Shown one piece after another: positions 1-9,100 of a stretch of DNA of 64,000 bases. How positions within the stretch are numbered: the stretch's first letter is position 1; each line of letters opens with the position of its first letter. The notes under the pieces are model-generated. The model saw only the letters and a program-made list of their open reading frames with translations. It was not told the origin of the DNA and ran no database searches. Source of the stretch: Rhodospirillales bacterium 70-18 (lineage in GTDB: Bacteria; Pseudomonadota; Alphaproteobacteria; Acetobacterales; Acetobacteraceae); assembly GCA_001899585.1 (NCBI GenBank), contig MKWE01000003.1:124001-188000 (forward strand). Reading direction: 5' to 3'. The position numbers and the translations under genes are program-made.

Positions 1-1
1 G

Positions 2-2101
2 GACAGCGGTATCCTGGATATCGACCGCTACCTGCCGCGCCCCGCCCCCGCCTCGCCACGGCCGGCCGGCGGCCCGGCGGCGGCCGTGCCGGACCCGTTC
101 GCGAGCCTCTCGGACCAGCCTTTCGCGCTGGACGGGCTGCGCAGGCTGGATGCGGACATCAAGGTGTCGATCGCGGGCATCAAGGCGATGGGCTACCAGG
201 TCGGCCATATCGGCTTCACCGCGACGGCGAAGGCGGGTGTGCTCAGCGCCGCCCTGGCCGATGTGGCGCTGTATGGCGGCACCGCGAAGGGCACCCTCAG
301 GCTCGATGCCGCCGGCAAGGCGCTGGGCCTCGATGTGGCGGCCAGTGTCGATCACGTGGACGCGGGCAAGCTGGCGCAGATCGCCGCCTCCGGCGCCCCG
401 CCGGTCAGCGGCGCCGTCTCCGCCACGCTCGCGGCCAAGGCCGAGGGCACCAGCCCGCGCGCGCTTGCCGGCGACCTGCGCGGCCGCCTGATGGTCGATC
501 TCGGCGGCGTTGCGGTGAAGGGCGCCGGCACGCAGGGGCTGTCGCGCCTGACGCTCGCCCTCGACCTGCCGGGTGGCGACAAGGCGCCGGGGCTGGTGGC
601 GAGCGCGGTCTACAAGGGCGAGCGGATCGATGCCACCGCCAGCCTGGCGCCGCTGCGCGTGCTGGCGTCCGGCGCGCGGTTCCCGGCCAGGCTGGCGGTC
701 GATTCGAATGTCGCGAAGCTGCGGTTCGGCGGCACGGTGCAGCAGAAGCCGGCCGCGGGCCTGGATGGCAGCGTCGATCTCGACGTGCCGTCGCTCGCCC
801 GCCTCGCCGCCTGGGCGGGCAGCCCGCTCGCTCCGGCACAGCCCGATCCCGGGCCGGTCCAGCTGCATGCGACGCTGGTGGCCGCGGGGTCCACCTTGGA
901 CCTGAAGAGTGCGACCATCACGGGCAAGGCGCTCAAGGCGACGGCGCAGGGTCGGTTCGACGGCAGCCGCCGGCCGGCGAATTTCGACGCCAAGGTCGAT
1001 ATCCAGCAGGCCAACCTCAACGCCTACCTGCCGCCGCGGGAGGCATCGTCCCCCGCCGGGCCGTCCCGGTCCGGGCCGGCGGGGTGGAGTACCGAGTCGT
1101 TCGACGTGTCGGCGCTGGGCGATGCCAACGGCAAGGCGGATGTCACGCTGCACGCGGTCACCTACCGGGATCTCGACATCACCGGCGGCGATGTCAGGAT
1201 CGCGCTCGCCAGCCGCGTGCTCACGGTCACCACCGGCAAGCTCACTCTGGCGCAGGGCAGCCTCGACAGCACGCTGAAGTTGGACGCCACCGGGGCCGTC
1301 CCGAAGCTCGACGCGCATGTCGTCGTCGCCGGCATGCAGGCGCGGCCGCTGCTCCAGAGCTTCGCCGGCAGCGACCGCCTGGGCGGCACGATCGCGCTGG
1401 AGACCACGGTCAGGGGAGCCGGCCGCAATCAGAAGGAGCTGGTGTCTTCGCTGGACGGCACCGGCACGTTCCGAGTGACGGACGGCACCATCTACGGCAT
1501 CAACCTGGCGCAGATCCTGCGCAAGGCCGGCACGCTCGGCTTCGGCGCGTCGCCGGCCGAGACGACCGATTTCGCCGAGCTCGCCGGCACCTACACGATC
1601 CGCGCCGGCGTGATCGACAACCGCGACATGCGGATGCTGGCGCCGCTGTTCCGCCTGACCGGCGCCGGAACCGTGCCGATGCCGGCGCAAACGGTCGATT
1701 ACGCGGCGGAAGCGAAGCTGGTGCCGACCATCCAGGGCCAGGGCGGCACCGACGCGCTGGCGGGCGTGCCGATCCCGATCCGTGTGACGGGGCCGTGGAG
1801 CAATCCCGCCTACCGGATCGATTGGGCCGGCGTGTTCCGCAGCATCGCCGCCGACCCCGCGCGGCTGAAGGCGCTGCCGGGCGATCTCGGCAAGGCGGCG
1901 CAGGGGTTCGGGGTGCTGCTGCCGGGCAGCGGCGGCGTGACTGGCGGCGTGACTGGCGGCACGGGTGGCGGCACGGGCGGCGGCACGGCGGCCGATATCC
2001 TCAAGGCGATCCCCGGCCTGCCGCAATCGGGGGCGCCGGGCCCGCAACCCGCAACCCCGGCATTCCCACTGCAATTGCCGAAGAACCTCTTCGGGAAATA
2101 G
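2..2101 (+). CDS. AsmA family protein, 3' part (5' end outside window)
   Basis: This is the C-terminal part of an AsmA-like protein, a family of inner-membrane-anchored periplasmic proteins linked to outer-membrane biogenesis and phospholipid transport. The frame is open from base 2; the GTG at 86 is only an internal codon, because the codons before it (reading LDIDRYLP) already look like this protein, and a similar LNAYLPP stretch recurs later. The reading is rich in alternating beta-strand residues. Its last third (the GTFRVTDGTIYGINLAQILR region onward) resembles the AsmA C-terminal domain. A Gly/Thr-rich low-complexity stretch (about bases 1930–1995) precedes the C-terminus, which ends at TAG. 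The N-terminal membrane anchor is not in the window. The family call is firm; the exact subfamily is not. Confidence 0.85.
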   Translation, partial: DSGILDIDRYLPRPAPASPRPAGGPAAAVPDPFASLSDQPFALDGLRRLDADIKVSIAGIKAMGYQVGHIGFTATAKAGVLSAALADVALYGGTAKGTLRLDAAGKALGLDVAASVDHVDAGKLAQIAASGAPPVSGAVSATLAAKAEGTSPRALAGDLRGRLMVDLGGVAVKGAGTQGLSRLTLALDLPGGDKAPGLVASAVYKGERIDATASLAPLRVLASGARFPARLAVDSNVAKLRFGGTVQQKPAAGLDGSVDLDVPSLARLAAWAGSPLAPAQPDPGPVQLHATLVAAGSTLDLKSATITGKALKATAQGRFDGSRRPANFDAKVDIQQANLNAYLPPREASSPAGPSRSGPAGWSTESFDVSALGDANGKADVTLHAVTYRDLDITGGDVRIALASRVLTVTTGKLTLAQGSLDSTLKLDATGAVPKLDAHVVVAGMQARPLLQSFAGSDRLGGTIALETTVRGAGRNQKELVSSLDGTGTFRVTDGTIYGINLAQILRKAGTLGFGASPAETTDFAELAGTYTIRAGVIDNRDMRMLAPLFRLTGAGTVPMPAQTVDYAAEAKLVPTIQGQGGTDALAGVPIPIRVTGPWSNPAYRIDWAGVFRSIAADPARLKALPGDLGKAAQGFGVLLPGSGGVTGGVTGGTGGGTGGGTAADILKAIPGLPQSGAPGPQPATPAFPLQLPKNLFGK

Positions 2102-2105
2102 CCCG

Positions 2106-2123
2106 GGCGGGGTTCACCCCGCC
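2106..2123. terminator. Hairpin between convergent AsmA and HutD genes
   Basis: GGCGGGG and CCCCGCC form a 7-bp stem around a TTCA loop, five bases after the AsmA stop. It lies between two converging genes and could serve both. There is no U-tract, so termination strength is uncertain. Confidence 0.5.
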
Positions 2124-2152
2124 GCCCGCCCTGGCGGATCGATGCGGCGTCG

Positions 2153-2680
2153 TCAGCCCGGATCGAAGCGCACCACCGCCACCAGCGCGTCCACGCTGCC
2201 GGAGGCCGCCGCCGGCCCGCCGATGCGCAGGCTGTCCCGCGCCCCGCCCGCGACCCCGCCCACCCAAACCTGGCCGCGCAGCACCACCACGAAATCGCCG
2301 GCGCGCAGCGGCCCGGCGCCGCGCGGTTCCACCACGCGAACCGCGTGGCGCCAGCGGCCCTGCGCCGAATAGGCGTTCAGCACCAGGCATGGCCCGCCCA
2401 GCAGCCGGCATTGCGCCGGCCAGCCGCCGTCGAACGTCGCCGGCGCGCCGATCCGCGCCACGGTGATCGCCGGCCGCTCCGCGAAATCGAGCGCGAAGCC
2501 GTCGCCCTCCACCAGCGTGATGGTGCGCGTGAAGCCGGTGTAGTCCGAAAACGGCGCCGGCCCGTCGAGCCAGGCGAACGCCAGGGTCCAGCCGTCGTCG
2601 GTGGCGATGTCGGCCTTGCGGCCGGCGCCGTTGGCCCAGGGCGTCGCGGCAAGCCGCGTGAAGGGGATGCATTCGACCAT
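2153..2680 (-). CDS. HutD/Ves family protein
   Basis: The 175-residue product resembles the HutD/Ves family, cupin-fold proteins sometimes found with histidine utilisation genes or as environmental-stress-induced proteins. The N-terminal RLAATPWANGAGRKADIA pattern (a conserved W-x-NG-x-G-x-(K/T) block) and the later FSDYTGFTRTITLVEGDGF block are typical. The ATG at 2680 was chosen over an upstream in-frame codon because the family starts within a few residues of this point. No hut gene lies nearby, so a role in histidine degradation is not supported by context. The biochemical activity of the family is poorly known. Confidence 0.75.
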   Translation of the reverse strand: MVECIPFTRLAATPWANGAGRKADIATDDGWTLAFAWLDGPAPFSDYTGFTRTITLVEGDGFALDFAERPAITVARIGAPATFDGGWPAQCRLLGGPCLVLNAYSAQGRWRHAVRVVEPRGAGPLRAGDFVVVLRGQVWVGGVAGGARDSLRIGGPAAASGSVDALVAVVRFDPG

Positions 2681-2777
2681 TCCCCCATTACGCGCTGAAC
2701 GGCGCCCGGCTGTCACGGGGGGCAAGGACCGATCCGAGACGATGATGGCGCATACTTATCCGGGCCTGGCCGCCGCT

Positions 2778-2805
2778 TTGCCGTTTCATCGCCTGCCCCT
2801 ATATC
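2778..2805 (+). promoter_or_regulatory. Candidate sigma-70 promoter for cydDC
   Basis: TTGCCG and TATATC are separated by 16 bp in the gap between the divergent HutD-like gene and cydD, about 50 bp upstream of the cydD start. The match is moderate and comes from inspection only. Confidence 0.4.
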
Positions 2806-2853
2806 TGGCATCGCGCATCGCCGACCCCCGGTGGCCGAGCTCAACATGACCCT

Positions 2854-4533
2854 GTGCCAGTTCCATTGCCCTTGAGCCAGCGCGCCGACGGGCTGGCGGC
2901 GGCCGCGCCCGCGTTGCGCCGCGCCGGCCTGCTGCAAACCCTGGCCGCCCTGCTGTGGGTACCGCAGGCGGCGTTGCTGGCGCTGACCGTCGCGCGGCTG
3001 GCGGAAGGCGGCGGGCTGGGGCAGGCGCTGCCGGCGGCGGCGCTGATCCTGCTGGCCGGCCTGCTCCGCGCGGCGCTGGAGGCGGCCGGCGCGCGGCTCG
3101 CCTTCCGCGCAGGCCGGGCTGCGCTGTCGTCGCTGCGCCTGGCCGCCGCCGCGGCGCTCGCCGCCCGCTCGCCGCTGGACGTGGCCCGCCCGCCATCCGG
3201 CGAGGCCGCCGCCGCGCTGGGCGAACAGGCCGACGCGGTGCTGCCCTATCTGGTGCGCTACCGCCCCGCCCGGCAGCGCGCCGCGCTGGTGCCGCCGCTG
3301 CTGCTGCTGGCGGTGGCGACGCAGAGCTGGATGGCCGCACTGATCCTGCTGGTCGCCGCCCCGCTGATCCCGCTGTTCATGGCGCTGATCGGCCTGCGCG
3401 CGCAGGAGGCCAGCGCGCGGCAGATGCTGGAGATCGGCGGCACCAACGCCTTCCTGCTCGACCGGCTGCGCGGCTTGGCCACCATCCGCGCCTTCGATGC
3501 CGTGGAGGTGACGGCCACGCGGCTGCGCGCCGCCGCCGAGGCGCTGCGGGCGCGGAGCATGGCGGTGCTGCGCATCGCCTTCCTCTCCTCGGCCGTGCTT
3601 GAGCTGTTCGCGGCGCTCGGCGTCGCCATGCTGGCCGTCTATATCGGCTTCACCCTGCTCGGCCAGATCGGTTTCGGCGCCTGGGGCGGCGGGATCGGGC
3701 TGGCGGGCGGGCTGTTCATGCTGCTGCTGGCGCCCGCGTTCTTCGAGCCGCTGCGCGACCTCGCCGCCGCCTGGCATGACCGCGCCGCCGGCGAGGCGGC
3801 GCTCGACGCGCTGGCGCGGCTGGCCGGCAGCGGCGAGCAACTCCTGCCCGGGGCGGGAGACGACCCTTCGCGCGGCCCGCCCGGCGGCCCATCGGCCGGC
3901 CCGCCGACCGTCGTGGTCCAGGGGCTGGCCTTCGCCTATCCTGGCGCGGCGCAGCCGGTGCTGGACGGGTTCGATCTCGGCGTCGCCGCCGGCGAGCGCG
4001 TCGCCCTGTTCGGCCCGAGCGGCGGCGGCAAGACGACCCTGCTCGCGCTGGTCGCCGGGCTGGCCGCCCCGCAGGCGGGGACGATCGCGGTCGGCGGCGA
4101 GGCCTTGACCGGCGGCAACGCGGCCGCGCTGCGCACCGGCATGGCCTGGATCGGCCAGCGCCCGCATCTGTTCGCCGGCTCGCTGCGGGCCAACGTGCTG
4201 CTGGGGCGCGACGGCCTGGCCCCGGCGGCGGCCGACGCGGTGCTGGCGCGCCTGCTGCCCGGGCGGGACCGGCGGCGCCAAGTGGGGGAGGGCGGGGCCG
4301 GCCTGTCCGGCGGCGAGGCGCTGCGCCTCGCGCTGGCGCGCGCCGCCGTCGATCCGCGCGCCACCCTGCTGCTGGCCGACGAGCCGACCGCGCACCTGGA
4401 TGCGCAGACCGCCGCGGACGTGACGGCGGCGCTGCTCGACGTGGCGCGCGGCCGCACCCTGATCGTGGCGACCCACGACCCGCTGCTGGCCGCCCGGCTC
4501 GACCGGGTGGTCCTGATCGGTGGGCCGCGATGA
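2854..4533 (+). CDS. cydD: Thiol reductant ABC exporter subunit CydD
   Basis: CydD is one half of the heterodimeric CydDC exporter, which moves cysteine/glutathione to the periplasm and is needed to assemble cytochrome bd. The 559-residue product has an N-terminal six-helix ABC-exporter membrane domain (about residues 20–320) and an ATPase domain with Walker A GPSGGGKTT near 388, signature GLSGGEA near 484 and Walker B LLLADEPTAHLD near 505. GTG at 2854 is used as the start; TTG at 2866 or 2872 is possible. The stop overlaps the cydC start (ATGA), so the two are translationally coupled. The following cydABX genes confirm the role. Confidence 0.93.
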   Translation: MPVPLPLSQRADGLAAAAPALRRAGLLQTLAALLWVPQAALLALTVARLAEGGGLGQALPAAALILLAGLLRAALEAAGARLAFRAGRAALSSLRLAAAAALAARSPLDVARPPSGEAAAALGEQADAVLPYLVRYRPARQRAALVPPLLLLAVATQSWMAALILLVAAPLIPLFMALIGLRAQEASARQMLEIGGTNAFLLDRLRGLATIRAFDAVEVTATRLRAAAEALRARSMAVLRIAFLSSAVLELFAALGVAMLAVYIGFTLLGQIGFGAWGGGIGLAGGLFMLLLAPAFFEPLRDLAAAWHDRAAGEAALDALARLAGSGEQLLPGAGDDPSRGPPGGPSAGPPTVVVQGLAFAYPGAAQPVLDGFDLGVAAGERVALFGPSGGGKTTLLALVAGLAAPQAGTIAVGGEALTGGNAAALRTGMAWIGQRPHLFAGSLRANVLLGRDGLAPAAADAVLARLLPGRDRRRQVGEGGAGLSGGEALRLALARAAVDPRATLLLADEPTAHLDAQTAADVTAALLDVARGRTLIVATHDPLLAARLDRVVLIGGPR

Positions 4534-6230
4534 CCGGCTGGGCGTCGCTGCGGGCCGTGCTGCGGCTGTTCCGGCAGGATCGCCGGCTGCTGCTGGGCGG
4601 CGGGGCGGCGCTGTCGGCGGCGACCGTGCTGGCGGGGGTCGCGCTGCTCGGCCTGTCGGGCTGGTTCATCACCGCCACCGCCATCGCGGGCCTCTCGTCC
4701 GCCGCCGCGCTGGGGTTCGACGTGTTCCAGCCCTCGGCAGGGATCCGTTTCCTGGCGATCCTGCGCACCGCCGCCCGCTACGGCGAGCGGCTGGTGACGC
4801 ATGACGCGGCGCTGGCGGTGCTGGCGGCGCTGCGCGAGCGGCTGTTCCGTGCCTATGCGGCACCGAACGCCGCGCGCGCGCTGCTGGCCCGGCCGGCCCG
4901 GCTGCTGTTCCGGCTGACCGCCGATGTGGACGCGCTCGACACCCTCTATCTGCGGCTGCTCGTGCCGGCCGCGGCGGCGCTGGCCACGGCCGCGGCCGTC
5001 GGCATCGGGCTCGGCCTGCTGGACTGGCAACTGGGCGCGGCGCTGGCGGCGGCGGTGCTGGTGCCCGGCCTTGGCATCCCGCTCTGGCTGGCGCGCGCGG
5101 CGGTGCGCCCGGCGCGGCTGCGCACCGCGGCGGCGGAGGCGCTGCGCGCGCGGATGGTCGATCTGGTGGCTGGCCAGACGGACCTCGCGCTGGCCGGCCG
5201 GCTGGGCGCGCAGCGGGCGCGGATCGCCGGCGCCGAGGCGCGGCTGGCCGAGGCGGAGGATGCGCTCAACCGGCTGGAGGTGCGCGCCGGCCTGCTGTTC
5301 GGCGTGGTGGCGGCGCTGATCCTGTCCGGCGCCCTGCTGGCCGCGGCCGCGCTGGCCGGGTCGGGGGCCGGGTTGGGGGCGATCTCAGCGCCGCAGGCGG
5401 CGCTGGTGGTGCTGGTGGCGCTGGCCGCGCTGGAACCCTTCGCGGCGCTGCGGCGCGGGGCGCTGGAACTTGGGCGCACGCTGATCGCCGCCCGCCGCCT
5501 CGCCCCCCGGCTGGCGGCCCCGCCGCTGCCGCAGGCGCGACCGGCGCCGCCGGCCGGCTTCGCGCTGGCGATCGAGGGCGTGACCTTCCGCTACGACGGC
5601 GCCGCCGCCCCGCTGTTCCGCGACCTGTCCCTCCATCTCGCGTCCGGCGGGCGGGCGGCCCTGATCGGCCCGAGTGCGGCCGGCAAATCGACCGTCCTGG
5701 CGCTGCTGGCCGGCGAGGCGGAGCCGGAGGCCGGCCGCATCCGCGTCGCCCGCTGCGGCGTGCTGACGCAGCGCACGGAGCTGTTCCGCGACAGCCTGCG
5801 CGGCAACCTGCAACTGGCCGATCCGGCCGCCGACGACACCGCGCTGTGGCGCGCGCTGGACCGCGCGGGCCTGGGGGCGGATGTGCGCGCGCTGCCGGCC
5901 GGGCTGGACGCCATGCTCGGCGAGGGCGGCACCGGCCTGTCCGGCGGGCAGGCGCGGCGGCTGGCCCTGGCGCGGCTGCTGCTGCGCGACGCGCCGCTGT
6001 GGCTGCTCGACGAGCCGACCGAGGGGCTCGACCGTGCCACCGCCGCGGCATTATTGACTTATATCAATGGACAGGAGCCGTCGGTCACCATACTACTGGC
6101 GACGCATCTGCGGCGGGAGGCGGCGCTGGCCGACCGCCTGTTCCATCTGGTCGATGGCCGGATCGTGGCGGAGTGGCGCCGCGGCGAGGCCGGATACCAG
6201 GCGGCGCTGGACTCGCTGAGGCCCGACTGA
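4530..6230 (+). CDS. cydC: Thiol reductant ABC exporter subunit CydC
   Basis: CydC is the partner of CydD in the periplasmic thiol exporter required for bd oxidase maturation. The 566-residue protein has an exporter-type membrane domain (about residues 15–320) and an ATPase domain with GPSAAGKST near 381, GLSGGQA near 469 and LWLLDEPTEGLD near 490. It starts in the ATGA overlap with cydD. Near the 3' end (6051–6095) the codon choice changes abruptly (TTA, TTG, ACT, TAT, AAT, GGA, ATA, CTA), quite unlike the rest of the gene. This patch coincides with an FNR-like site described separately and may be a promoter embedded in coding sequence. Confidence 0.93.
   Translation: MTGWASLRAVLRLFRQDRRLLLGGGAALSAATVLAGVALLGLSGWFITATAIAGLSSAAALGFDVFQPSAGIRFLAILRTAARYGERLVTHDAALAVLAALRERLFRAYAAPNAARALLARPARLLFRLTADVDALDTLYLRLLVPAAAALATAAAVGIGLGLLDWQLGAALAAAVLVPGLGIPLWLARAAVRPARLRTAAAEALRARMVDLVAGQTDLALAGRLGAQRARIAGAEARLAEAEDALNRLEVRAGLLFGVVAALILSGALLAAAALAGSGAGLGAISAPQAALVVLVALAALEPFAALRRGALELGRTLIAARRLAPRLAAPPLPQARPAPPAGFALAIEGVTFRYDGAAAPLFRDLSLHLASGGRAALIGPSAAGKSTVLALLAGEAEPEAGRIRVARCGVLTQRTELFRDSLRGNLQLADPAADDTALWRALDRAGLGADVRALPAGLDAMLGEGGTGLSGGQARRLALARLLLRDAPLWLLDEPTEGLDRATAAALLTYINGQEPSVTILLATHLRREAALADRLFHLVDGRIVAEWRRGEAGYQAALDSLRPD
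6054..6094 (+). promoter_or_regulatory. FNR/Anr-type box and internal promoter inside cydC
   Basis: TTGAC-N4-ATCAA at 6054–6067 differs from the FNR consensus TTGAT-N4-ATCAA at one base. A -10-like CATACT at 6089–6094 would put a start near 6101, about 41 bp from the box centre at 6060.5, which is the classical class II activator position. The codons beneath both motifs (TTA, ATA, CTA) are rare in this GC-rich genome. The site could drive cydABX separately from cydDC under low oxygen. This is inferred from sequence only. Confidence 0.6.
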
Positions 6231-6300
6231 CACCGCGCCATAATCGGGCCTGCATGGCACGAATCGGGCCGCCGCCATCCCGTGGCAGCCGAACGCGATA

Positions 6301-6333
6301 AAGGAGGCCGGCCGCCCGCCGGCATGGTTCGCG
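6301..6333 (+). promoter_or_regulatory. Unusually distant Shine-Dalgarno with hairpin before cydA
   Basis: AAGGAGG at 6301–6307 is 26 bases from the cydA ATG, too far for a normal start. Between them, GCCGGC (6307–6312) and GCCGGC (6318–6323) can pair around a 5-base loop, which would bring the effective spacing to about 10 bases. An out-of-frame ATG at 6324 could also be used. Confidence 0.4.
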
Positions 6334-7917
6334 ATGGAATTCGACATCGTCTCGCTGTCGCGGCTGCAGTTCGCCACGGTTGCCCTGTATCATTTCCTGT
6401 TCGTGCCGCTGACCCTCGGCCTGTCGCTCATCGTCGCCATCATGGAGACGGTGTACGTGATGACGGACCGCCCGGTCTGGCGGCAGATGACCAAGTTCTG
6501 GGGCACGCTGTTCGGCATCAACTTCGTGCTGGGGGTGGCGACCGGACTGACCATGGAGTTCCAGTTCGGCATGAACTGGAGCTACTACAGCCACTACGTC
6601 GGCGACGTGTTCGGCGCGCCGCTGGCCATCGAGGGCCTGATGGCCTTCTTCCTCGAAGCCACCTTCGTCGGCCTGTTCTTCTTCGGCTGGGACCGGCTGT
6701 CCAAGGTCGGCCATCTGGCCACGGCCTGGGCGGTGGCGCTCGGCTCCAACCTCTCGGCGCTGTGGATCCTGATCGCCAATGGCTGGATGCAGAACCCGGT
6801 GGGCGCCGCGTTCAACCCGATGACCATGCGTATGGAGGTCACCGACTTCTACCAGGTGCTGTTCAACCCGGTGGCGCAGGCGAAATTCGTCCACACGGTT
6901 TCGGCCGGCTACGTGACGGCCTCGATCTTCGTCCTGGGCGTATCCGCCTGGTACCTGCTGCGCAACCGGCATACCGCGCTGGCACGGCGGTCGATGGCGG
7001 TGGCGGCCTCGTTCGGCCTGCTCTCGTCGCTCTCGGTCGTCGTGCTTGGCGACGAAAGCGGCTACCTGGCCAACGAGCACCAGAAGATGAAGCTCGCCGC
7101 GATCGAGGGCATGTGGGAGACTGAGGCCGCGCCGGCCCCCTTCACCGCGATCGGCTTCCCCGACCAGGCGGCGCGCACCACCCACCACGTGCTGCAAATT
7201 CCGGGCGCGCTGGGGCTGATCGCCACCCGCTCGCTGGACACCACGCTGCCGGGCATCAAGCAACTGGTGGACGAGGCGAAGGGCCGCATCGCCAGCGGCG
7301 TGCTGGCCTATGACGCGCTGCAGGCGATCCGCACGGCCCGCAGCGTCACCGCCGTGGCGCCGGCGGTGCGCGCGGCGTTCGAGGCGAACGGCCGCAATCT
7401 CGGCTATGCCTACCTGCTCCGCCGCTACGTGGCCGACCCGCGCACCGCCAGCCCCGCGCAGATCGACGCGGCCGCCTGGGACCTGGTGCCGGCGGTGGCG
7501 CCGCTGTTCTGGTCGTTCCGGGTGATGGTGGGGCTGGGCTTCTTCTTCATCCTGCTGCTCGGGACATTCTTCGTGCTGTCGACACGCCAGCGGCTGGACC
7601 GCCACCGCTGGCTGCTCTGGGTGGCCGTGCTCGCCATCCCGCTGCCATGGATCGCCGCCGAACTCGGCTGGCTGGTCGCCGAGATCGGCCGCCAGCCCTG
7701 GGCGATCGAGGGGGTGCTGCCGACCGCGCTGGCGGTGTCCAGCCTAGGGGTGGCGCAGGTGGCGCTCACCCTCGCGGGCTTCGTGCTGTTCTACAGCGTG
7801 CTGTTCGTGGTCGAGATGGGGCTGATGCTGCGCGCCATCCGCAAGGGGCCACAGCCTGAGCACGGCCTTCCCGCCCCCGCCCCCGGCGGCGTGGCGCACC
7901 CTGTCGCGGCGGAGTGA
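6334..7917 (+). CDS. cydA: Cytochrome bd ubiquinol oxidase subunit I
   Basis: CydA carries the three haems and the quinol site of cytochrome bd, which reduces oxygen to water at high affinity. At 527 residues it matches the long-Q-loop (E. coli-like) form. Visible landmarks are His20 in ALYHFLFVPLTLG (haem b595 ligand position), the FVHTVSAGY histidine and FWSFRVMVG methionine (haem b558 ligands by family knowledge), and the Q-loop GDESGY...KLAAIEGMWET with the conserved Lys and Glu. The start is the ATG giving MEFDIVSLSRLQF, the usual CydA N-terminus. It lies 103 bp after cydC with a hairpin-separated ribosome site. Confidence 0.97.
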   Translation: MEFDIVSLSRLQFATVALYHFLFVPLTLGLSLIVAIMETVYVMTDRPVWRQMTKFWGTLFGINFVLGVATGLTMEFQFGMNWSYYSHYVGDVFGAPLAIEGLMAFFLEATFVGLFFFGWDRLSKVGHLATAWAVALGSNLSALWILIANGWMQNPVGAAFNPMTMRMEVTDFYQVLFNPVAQAKFVHTVSAGYVTASIFVLGVSAWYLLRNRHTALARRSMAVAASFGLLSSLSVVVLGDESGYLANEHQKMKLAAIEGMWETEAAPAPFTAIGFPDQAARTTHHVLQIPGALGLIATRSLDTTLPGIKQLVDEAKGRIASGVLAYDALQAIRTARSVTAVAPAVRAAFEANGRNLGYAYLLRRYVADPRTASPAQIDAAAWDLVPAVAPLFWSFRVMVGLGFFFILLLGTFFVLSTRQRLDRHRWLLWVAVLAIPLPWIAAELGWLVAEIGRQPWAIEGVLPTALAVSSLGVAQVALTLAGFVLFYSVLFVVEMGLMLRAIRKGPQPEHGLPAPAPGGVAHPVAAE

Positions 7918-7922
7918 CGGCG

Positions 7923-9077
7923 ATGATCCTGCACCAGTTGATCGATTACGAGACGCTGCGCCTGATCTGGTGGGTGCTGCTGGGCGTGCTGCTGATCGGC
8001 TTCGCCGTCACCGACGGGTTCGACCTCGGCGTCGGCGCCCTGCTGCCCTTCGTGGCGCGCACCGATATCGAGCGGCGGGTCGCCATCAACACCGTCGGGC
8101 CGGTGTGGGAAGGCAATCAGGTGTGGCTCATCCTGGGCGGCGGCGCCATCTTCGCCGCCTGGCCGCCGCTGTACGCGGTGTCCTTCTCCGGGTTCTACCT
8201 GGCGATGTTCGCGGTGCTGGCGGCGCTGATCGTGCGCGCGGTGGGCTTCAAATACCGCAGCACCCGCGAGGATGCGCGCTGGCGCGCCACTTGGGACTGG
8301 GTGCTGTTCGCCGGCGGCTTCGTGCCGGCGCTGATCTTCGGCGTGGCGGTGGGCAACGTGCTGCAGGGCGTGCCGTTCCGCCTGGACGCCGATCTGCGGA
8401 TTTTCTACGAGGGCTCGTTCTTCGGGCTGCTCAATCCCTTCGCCCTGGTGTGCGGCCTGCTCTCGGTGGCGATGTTGGTGATGCACGGCGCCGCCTGGCT
8501 GTCGTTCAAGGCCGAGGGCGTGGTGGCCGAGCGTGCCCGCGCCTTTGGCGGGGTGGCCGCCTTGGCCACCATCCTGCTGTTCGCGCTGGGCGGGTTGGCG
8601 CTGTGGCTGTTCGTCAGCGGCTACAGCATCACCAGCCCGGTGGCGCCCGATGGCCCCTCCAACCCGCTGCTGAAGGATGTGGCACGCGGCGGCGTCGCGT
8701 GGTTCGCCAACTACGCCGCCCACCCCTGGCTGCTGGCGGTGCCGGCGCTGGGCTTCGTGGGCGCCGCCGCGGCGTTCCTGGGCCTGCGCGCCCGGGTGGA
8801 AGGGCCGACCCTGGCCGCCTCCGCGCTGACGATCCTGGGCGTGATCGCCACGGTCGGCGTCGCCATGTTCCCGTTCATCCTGCCGTCCTCGGTCGATCCG
8901 CGCTCCAGCCTGACCGTGTGGGACAGTTCCTCCTCGCACCTGACGCTGTTCATCATGCTGGTGGTGACGGTGATCTTCCTGCCGCTCGTGCTGGCCTATA
9001 CCGCCTGGGTCTACCATGTCCTGTGGGGCAAGGTGGACGAGGCGGCGCTGCGCGACGAGGCCGGGCATTTCTACTGA
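7923..9077 (+). CDS. cydB: Cytochrome bd ubiquinol oxidase subunit II
   Basis: CydB is the structural partner of CydA in the inner membrane and contains no haem ligands of its own in most family members. The 384-residue product starts with the usual short lead and the motif LIGFAVTDGFDLGVGALLPF, followed by several hydrophobic helices and VWEGNQVWLILGGGAIFAAWP. The ATG at 7923 is preferred over the GTG at 7914 because GGAG at 7911–7914 sits about eight bases upstream and the shorter N-terminus fits the family. It follows cydA by five bases and is followed by cydX. Confidence 0.96.
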   Translation: MILHQLIDYETLRLIWWVLLGVLLIGFAVTDGFDLGVGALLPFVARTDIERRVAINTVGPVWEGNQVWLILGGGAIFAAWPPLYAVSFSGFYLAMFAVLAALIVRAVGFKYRSTREDARWRATWDWVLFAGGFVPALIFGVAVGNVLQGVPFRLDADLRIFYEGSFFGLLNPFALVCGLLSVAMLVMHGAAWLSFKAEGVVAERARAFGGVAALATILLFALGGLALWLFVSGYSITSPVAPDGPSNPLLKDVARGGVAWFANYAAHPWLLAVPALGFVGAAAAFLGLRARVEGPTLAASALTILGVIATVGVAMFPFILPSSVDPRSSLTVWDSSSSHLTLFIMLVVTVIFLPLVLAYTAWVYHVLWGKVDEAALRDEAGHFY

Positions 9078-9100
9078 CACGCAAGGATGAGGGCGCCCCG

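Noticed and set aside
1930-1995. Possible minisatellite or CRISPR-like repeat near the AsmA gene end
   Set aside because: The short Gly/Thr codon repeats are in frame and encode a Gly-rich linker; there are no spacers or unique segments.
2713-4476. Minus-strand open frame opposite cydD
   Set aside because: cydD is certain from Walker motifs and operon context, and the antisense reading is Arg/Gln/Gly-rich shadow sequence.
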